This document shows positions 18,750-20,858 of a stretch of DNA of 20,858 bases, one piece after another. The notes below the pieces were generated by a model. That model was not told where the DNA came from, searched no databases, and worked only from the letters and a program-made list of their open reading frames with translations. Position 1 is the stretch's first letter, and every line of letters starts with the position of its first letter. The DNA lies in the NCBI GenBank assembly GCA_003568945.1, contig BDIP01000350.1, forward strand, positions 1 through 20,858, written 5' to 3'. The position numbers were made by a program, and so were the translations under genes. This stretch comes from Kipferlia bialata. Taxonomy: Eukaryota > Fornicata.

Positions 18750-18772
18750 ATACTGAGTCAGTATCATACTGA
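18750..18772. repeat. Zigzag inverted repeat Z7
   Basis: ATACTGA, G, TCAGTAT, C, ATACTGA: perfect 7-base arms; both palindromes extend to 8-base arms (18749-18765 and 18757-18773). Confidence 0.92.
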
Positions 18773-18791
18773 CACATCCCTCGCAACAGCC

Positions 18792-18851
18792 CAGGCGCAG
18801 AGACTTCCCAATAAGAAGTTCTGAAGGCCCATGCCCTGTCAGGTAACCTCC
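18792..18851 (+). pseudogene. Relic of exon 1 of the kelch pair
   Basis: AGGCGCAGAGACTTCCCAAT and the run GAAGGCCCATGCCCTGTCAG align with exon 1 of the downstream gene (GTGCTCAGAGACTGTCC .. GAGGCCCATACCCTGTCAG). The frame is broken by an in-frame TGA and small length changes. It lies about 200 bp upstream of the intact exon, so it is either the remains of a third tandem gene or a partial duplication of exon 1. Confidence 0.65.
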
Positions 18852-19034
18852 GCAGTGTAAATATTGGCCCATATATGAGGGTATCTCTCTTGTGTGGAAG
18901 ATACTCTTTACAGGTCTGAAGAAACCAAGGATTTCTGTAGAGTCTACGGTGTTGGCCCTATCCCCACTACAGCACATACACCACTGTCAATGCTAGTGTC
19001 GTCTTCTTTCCATATATTCAGCAGGTGCTGTACT

Positions 19035-20858
19035 ATGGGAACCGCATTCAGCCACAACAAGACAGGGCGTGCTCAGAGACTGTCCATCCCGCCTGAGGCC
19101 CATACCCTGTCAGGCCTACCTGCCTCCCTGTGGGATGAGAGGTTCCCTACACTCAACGACCTCACAGGTATATTGTGTGTATTCACTCTACTTGAGTTCT
19201 CTTCCGCTTAGTATGTGTTCACCGTTCACCGATAACCGTTCAGGTACCATGTGCGCAGAGTCCTGCCGGGACTGGGTGGAGACTAGGATCTTGCACTTAC
19301 ATCATGACCCGACTGTACCTGTTGTCACCATCCTTGCAATTAAGTGTGGCTACTGCAGAGTCCGCTTAGTCGAGTGTGTGTTGACTCGTGATGGGTACAC
19401 ACTGGGTCAGTTCTGTGACGTGTTTGGCAGAAGGTATATCGGCAATACTGTTGGCAACTACATTGTGATAGATGTTGGGATCTGACCAGAACGACTGTGA
19501 TATTCTTCCATCAGGGTTGGCGCTGTTGCCCACTCCTCGTACTGTCCACATGGCACAAGAGACACATACATACAAAGGAGCTCCCAAGAGTCCTCTGGTA
19601 TCCCTGTCTCCCTGTGGGATGAGGAGTTTGGAAGTGTAAACAGTATGCTAGAGAGACTGGATGAGGTAAACATAGTACTGAGAATTGGTCTTTATGAATT
19701 GGGAGACATATCCCATAATAGAAACTGCATATATGTACGATTGGTAACCACCAGGTGGTATAGACTCTATACTTAGGATGTCTTAAGGGTGTCCAGCGCT
19801 GGGACTGTACCAGGATACAGTAGACAACATACTACTTCTGTGAGTTGAATCCTCACACGTCTCACTCAAGGTAACAGGTGGCACATGGGACATAGGTCAC
19901 CGACAGACTCTGCCTTTACCACCCACAGGCGGTATGGACACTATAGTATCTGACATCCATTGTGGAAGTTCGAAGGATGCGACGTCTATTTTGTACTGGT
20001 AACCAATGGTCAATATCCCTAACTATATCTTTAGTGCTCAATGACTCCCAGCCGGAACTGTTGAGTGCCAGACGTGTTGCCGCTGTTCTGTTGGATACAC
20101 CAACAGGGGCATCGTACAGCTGAGAGGCTTCAGGAAGAAGTATACTATCGGTCCTCCCGAGGGTGATCTCCTCAATTATCACATTCCAACCTGCCAAAGT
20201 CGGCTACGAATTAGAACCGGTACGGTCAGTGACTAACATCGAGAGTTGTAACTTGGTTCAAATATTTAAATGTTGGGGTGCCTTGAATGACTCTAGGCAA
20301 CCAGTACCCGGATGTGTCTCTCCACCGTCTCTTCTCCCCAAGGGTGTCTGACCTTTCGGTACAATGTGAGGAGCTCCTAACTGTTCTCGGCCCTGGACAA
20401 GCCCTATTGAGAGTCAGCAGTTCAAGTGACGGACACGCGGACGCCACCAGTCTCTGTCTCATCACCATGCCAACTACTGGGGATAGAGAGACCAGGTCCC
20501 ATCGCACTAGGGAGTACATCCAACTACCACCCGGGATGGTTATGCCCCTTCTTGTCACTCATTATGTCCACACATGCGTGCATGTAGGCAGTAGGCTTGT
20601 CATATCCCTATATCCTGTTGAGAGAACTGACTCATGGTCCCCAGACTGGGAGAACTACTCACTGTCCTTGGACACTTATGAATGGAAGCGTCTTCCCAGG
20701 CAGCCAACTCTCTTCCAATCTCCCCCAGAAGGGACCTGGGATCAAACAGACACTGTAGAGTTGTATCCGGAGATGAAAGTAGCGTTTGTGATGGGGGAAG
20801 AGGTCCATTATCTGGGCTTGCGTAGTGTATTCTTTGACTATGGCGATTCTAGGTTAAG
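19035..20858 (+). CDS. Cys-rich plus kelch-like propeller protein, paralogue 2 (partial)
   Basis: Exons: 19035-19167, 19244-19433, 19515-19665, 19871-19931, 20052-20219 and 20297-20858 (runs off the window). Phases are 1, 2, 0, 1, 1 as in paralogue 1; exon 1 is 133 bp in both. Start is MGTAFSHNKTGRAQRLSIP, then HTLSGLPASLWDE (paralogue 1 has HTLSGLAASLWDE). Exon 2 has IKCGYCRV, exon 5 VECQTCCRC, matching the Cys clusters of paralogue 1. The last exon shares LLTVLGPGQALL, MPTTGDRETRSHRTREYIQL, LPPGM and SLDTYEWKRLP with it. MGxxxS at the N-terminus fits the N-myristoylation consensus. Acceptor CTCCCAG at 20051 was chosen over TTTAG at 20033, which leads to a stop. The C-terminal half lies outside the window. 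Confidence 0.8.
19758..19772. repeat. Single-base-centre palindrome in intron 3 of kelch paralogue 2
   Basis: GTATAGA, C, TCTATAC, immediately preceded by ACCACC, A, GGTGGT (19747-19759). Same geometry as the zigzags but only two arms each. Confidence 0.85.

Larger units (their letters stand above)
18323..19034 (+). other. Spacer between tandem paralogues
   Basis: It holds three zigzag inverted repeats (18418-18437, 18650-18672, 18750-18772), a hairpin TGGCATTG-TCAACCT-CAATGCCA near 18504-18526, and a decayed copy of exon 1 (18792-18851). No intact gene is visible. Confidence 0.65.

Overview
The window is nuclear DNA from an intron-rich unicellular eukaryote. Every gene is cut by short GT-AG introns, there are no bacterial-type operons or ribosome binding sites, and A/T, GA and CA microsatellites are common. 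Most introns carry CTNAY (CTAAC, CTGAC, CTTAC, CTCAC) only a few bases before the 3' AG. A branch site fused to the 3' splice site is known from metamonads such as Giardia and Trichomonas. Together with the LRR and kelch-type genes this makes an intron-rich fornicate (for example a Kipferlia-like flagellate) my best guess. That is inference, not a database result. The standard genetic code fits all genes.

Layout. (1) 1-5198, minus strand: a leucine-rich-repeat protein with one repeat per 81-87 bp exon, all joined by phase-0 introns, ending in a long charged coiled coil that runs off the window. (2) 5199-7170: a microsatellite-rich divergent spacer with a doubtful LRR-like exon and two poly-C tracts. 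(3) 7171-13222, plus strand: a 17-exon gene for a calcineurin-like (purple acid phosphatase/Dcr2-type) metallophosphoesterase with a C-terminal membrane anchor. Its introns are filled with decayed tandem copies of the adjoining exon ends, splice sites included. (4) 13872-15084, minus strand: a two-exon kelch-like propeller gene, convergent with the phosphoesterase. (5) 15435-15641: a small unrecognised ORF. (6) 16009-18322 and 19035-20858 (cut by the window end), plus strand: two tandem paralogues with identical intron phases, each a Cys-rich N-terminal region followed by a kelch-like propeller, with a decayed copy of exon 1 between them.

The most unusual things here are two. First, a family of short zigzag inverted repeats (arm, one base, inverted arm, one base, arm) occurs at seven perfect sites between 15.2 and 18.8 kb; the sequence differs at every site but the geometry is the same. 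Second, there is a repeated pattern of partial tandem duplication at exon/intron borders in the phosphoesterase gene and, less strongly, in the LRR gene, which looks like intron growth or birth caught in progress. I see no evidence that the genes form one pathway. LRR, kelch and membrane-anchored phosphoesterase genes are simply neighbours. No RNA genes, mobile elements or CRISPR arrays were recognised.
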